64,000 nt of DNA from an uncultured Bacteroides sp. (GTDB taxonomy: Bacteria > Bacteroidota > Bacteroidia > Bacteroidales > Bacteroidaceae). A program made the translations under genes and the position numbers. Location: positions 62,001 through 126,000 of the forward strand of contig NZ_OY782853.1 in assembly GCF_963678425.1 (NCBI RefSeq), written 5' to 3'. The notes beneath the pieces are model-generated. The model searched no databases. It was given only the letters and a program-made list of their open reading frames with translations, and was not told where the DNA came from. Positions 62,259 through 64,000 of this stretch are shown here, in pieces. Every line of letters starts with the position of its first letter. Position 1 is the stretch's first letter.

Positions 62259-63569
62259 ATGATCGAAAAACTATTTAAACTGACGGAGAACAAAACAAAC
62301 GTCAGACAGGAAATCATTGCAGGATTAATCACATTCCTGACAATGTCTTACATTTTAGCTGTTAACCCAAGCATTCTTAGTGCAACAGGAATGGACAAAT
62401 CTGCCCTGTTTACCACAACAGCTTTAGCTACAATTATCGGAACGCTTTTAATGGCTTTCTTACCAAATCTTCCTATTGCTCAGGCACCGGGAATGGGGCT
62501 TAATAATTTCTTTGCTTTTTCCGTGGTGCTTACCATGGGATACAGCTGGCAAATGGCTCTTACTGCAGTATTCATTGAAGGTCTTATATTTATAATTCTT
62601 ACTTTCTTTAACGTGCGTGAATTGATTGTGAAAAGTATTCCAAAGACACTTAAAGAGGCTATTCCGGTTGGTATCGGGCTTTTCATCACTTTAATCGGAT
62701 TGAAGAATGCCGGTATTATTGTTGGTAATCCTCATACACTTGTATGTATGGGCGATTTAGCTAATCACAACGTATGGATTGCGGTAATTGGTCTTATCAT
62801 TACCGGTGCTTTGTTTGCAAAGAACGTTCACGGTTCCATATTGATAGGTATTGTTGTAGCAACAGTTTGCGGGATCTTCTTCGGAGAAGTGCACACTCCT
62901 GCTGACGGGATATTCTCACTTCCTCCTTCCATTCAACCTATATTCTTCAAGTTTGACTGGAATCATTTATTCTCTTTCGATATGCTGGTTGTGGTATTCA
63001 CCTTCTTGTTCGTCAACCTGTTCGATACAGTAGGAACTCTGATTGGTGTAGCTTCAAAAGCTGGGTTTATAGATGAAAACGGAAACTTCCCACAAGTGAA
63101 GAAAGCTCTTTTTGCTGATGCATTGGCAACTACATTCGGAGCTGTTTTAGGGACAAGTACTGTAACTTCATACGTAGAAAGCTGTGCTGGTGTAGCTTCT
63201 GGCGGTAGAACCGGATTAACAGCCGTTAGCACAGCCTTTATGTTCTTCATCGCCTTATTTCTATCTCCTCTGTTCCTGATGGTACCTGGTTCGGCAACAG
63301 CTCCGGCGCTTATCATTGTTGGTTTGTTTATGATCTCTTCAATCGTTAAGGTTAACTTCGACGACATGACAGAGTCTCTGCCTGCATTCCTTACAATTGT
63401 AATGATGCCATTCTGTTACAGTATCGCTCAAGGTATTGTATTCGGATTCCTGAGCTATACTTTCCTGAAAGTATGCACAGGACAAGCAAAAAAAGTATCT
63501 ATTACCGTATTTGTTATCTCTTTATTATTCCTGATAAAGATGGTGATTGATGGAATGCATTTAGTGTAA
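62259..63569 (+). CDS. Purine (adenine/guanine/hypoxanthine) permease, AzgA-type NCS2
   Basis: A 436-residue inner-membrane purine:proton symporter. Diagnostic segments are GLITFLTMSYILAVNPSIL, PIAQAPGMGLNNFFAFSVV and VNLFDTVGTLIGVASKAGF, with TSTVTSYVESCAGVASGGRTGLTAV, which mark the AzgA/PbuG (COG2252) branch rather than UraA or xanthine permeases. It forms an operon with the outer-membrane channel gene upstream. With the genes at 19437 and 55969 the window holds three different NCS2 carriers. Confidence 0.94.
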   Translation: MIEKLFKLTENKTNVRQEIIAGLITFLTMSYILAVNPSILSATGMDKSALFTTTALATIIGTLLMAFLPNLPIAQAPGMGLNNFFAFSVVLTMGYSWQMALTAVFIEGLIFIILTFFNVRELIVKSIPKTLKEAIPVGIGLFITLIGLKNAGIIVGNPHTLVCMGDLANHNVWIAVIGLIITGALFAKNVHGSILIGIVVATVCGIFFGEVHTPADGIFSLPPSIQPIFFKFDWNHLFSFDMLVVVFTFLFVNLFDTVGTLIGVASKAGFIDENGNFPQVKKALFADALATTFGAVLGTSTVTSYVESCAGVASGGRTGLTAVSTAFMFFIALFLSPLFLMVPGSATAPALIIVGLFMISSIVKVNFDDMTESLPAFLTIVMMPFCYSIAQGIVFGFLSYTFLKVCTGQAKKVSITVFVISLLFLIKMVIDGMHLV

Positions 63570-63594
63570 ATCCTTATAGCTAATTACTTATAAA

Positions 63595-63624
63595 ATAAAG
63601 CCTGCTTATGCGGGCTTTATTTCT
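63595..63624 (+). terminator. Terminator of the purine-uptake operon
   Basis: ATAAAGCCTGC and GCGGGCTTTAT pair around TTAT, followed by TTCTTT, about 25 bases after the permease stop. Confidence 0.85.
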
Positions 63625-63712
63625 TTCCACTAGACAACACCTATAATACTAAGTATCAGTTATCGCCATTATAACAAAAACGGATAATATTATTAACCCT
63701 GTATATTTACCA

Positions 63713-63760
63713 ATAAAGTTGAAGGCTGCCAGAATAATTTCTGACAGCCTTCAACTTTAT
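63713..63760. terminator. Bidirectional terminator at the right edge
   Basis: Arms 63713-63734 and 63738-63760 pair over about 21 positions. The hairpin separates the purine operon from the convergent partial gene. Confidence 0.85.
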
Positions 63761-63781
63761 ATATTTTAAGTAACTTATAAA

Positions 63782-64000
63782 TCAAAATTCACTGCTAAAA
63801 TGGAACTTAATGCTTTTGAAATCCATTTGTGCCATTTGAAGCACATAATTACTATCAGCAAGGAAAACATCGCGTCCTTCCCTATCCTTGGCCATGAACT
63901 GGTACTTACGTTTCTTAAATGCTTCCAGTTCTTCCTGATTATCACTTTCTACCCAGCATGCTTTGTACAAACTAAGCGGCTCCCAGCGACAAGCGGCGTT
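63782..64000 (-). CDS. C-terminal part of an unrecognised protein (runs off the window)
   Basis: The minus-strand frame is open from the window edge to a TGA at 63782-63784 and gives 72 residues. The sequence (NAACRWEPLSLYKACWVE..., VFLADSNYVLQMAQMDFKSIKFHF) looks like folded protein with no signal peptide in view. The upstream part lies beyond 64000. No family is recognised. Confidence 0.6.
   Translation of the reverse strand, partial: NAACRWEPLSLYKACWVESDNQEELEAFKKRKYQFMAKDREGRDVFLADSNYVLQMAQMDFKSIKFHFSSEF

Overview
The window looks like chromosomal DNA of a Bacteroidales bacterium, most likely Bacteroides or a close relative. The signs are an AT-rich genome, many -7 boxes of the TAnnTTTG type used by the Bacteroidetes primary sigma factor, a SusC/SusD pair, secreted glycoside hydrolases with Bacteroides-type signal peptides, and a tmRNA with the tag GENNYALAA. 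No phage, IS element, CRISPR array or rRNA operon was seen.

Layout. 1-10 kb: the tail of an unknown gene, a secreted CocE-type hydrolase, a GH3 beta-glucosidase, a radical SAM/DUF4130 pair of unknown DNA-related function, a lipocalin-MsrB fusion lipoprotein, and a GH29 alpha-L-fucosidase broken by one in-frame TGA. 10-19 kb: a HAD hydrolase and two copies of an ammonium-uptake module (outer-membrane protein, PII protein, Amt transporter) on the minus strand, separated by a DUF169 gene. In the second copy the outer-membrane gene is only a 53-codon stub. Two diverged ~0.4-kb repeats flank the first module. 19-31.7 kb: housekeeping genes (uracil permease, small basic protein, tRNA-Trp, nucleosidase, a coiled-coil/ZapA pair, RNase Y, a Cys/Met PLP enzyme, SucCD, an SNF2 helicase and a small membrane protein).

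32-55.5 kb holds the most interesting locus: a minus-strand SusC/D-type utilization cluster devoted to phosphoglycerol compounds. From upstream to downstream it contains GlpD, a secreted glycerophosphodiester phosphodiesterase, sn-glycerol-1-phosphate dehydrogenase (AraM/EgsA type), a GlpT-type antiporter, a NagD-type HAD phosphatase, a polyol-permease-like MFS carrier, SusC, SusD, a BACON lipoprotein, a calcineurin-type phosphoesterase lipoprotein, a GH13 alpha-glucosidase, a transketolase and a second metallophosphoesterase. Two tandem DeoR-family paralogs lie divergently upstream in place of the usual PUL regulators (HTCS, SusR or ECF sigma/anti-sigma). I infer a system for glycerophosphodiesters or polyglycerol-phosphate (teichoic-acid-like, perhaps alpha-glucosylated) polymers that can salvage both sn-G3P and sn-G1P into DHAP.

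56-64 kb: xanthine permease plus xanthine phosphoribosyltransferase, tmRNA, a divergent HxlR regulator/flavoprotein pair, an Fe-S protein behind a CRP/FNR-like operator, an outer-membrane channel with an AzgA-type purine permease, and a partial gene at the right edge. All functions are read from motifs and context; no database search was possible.
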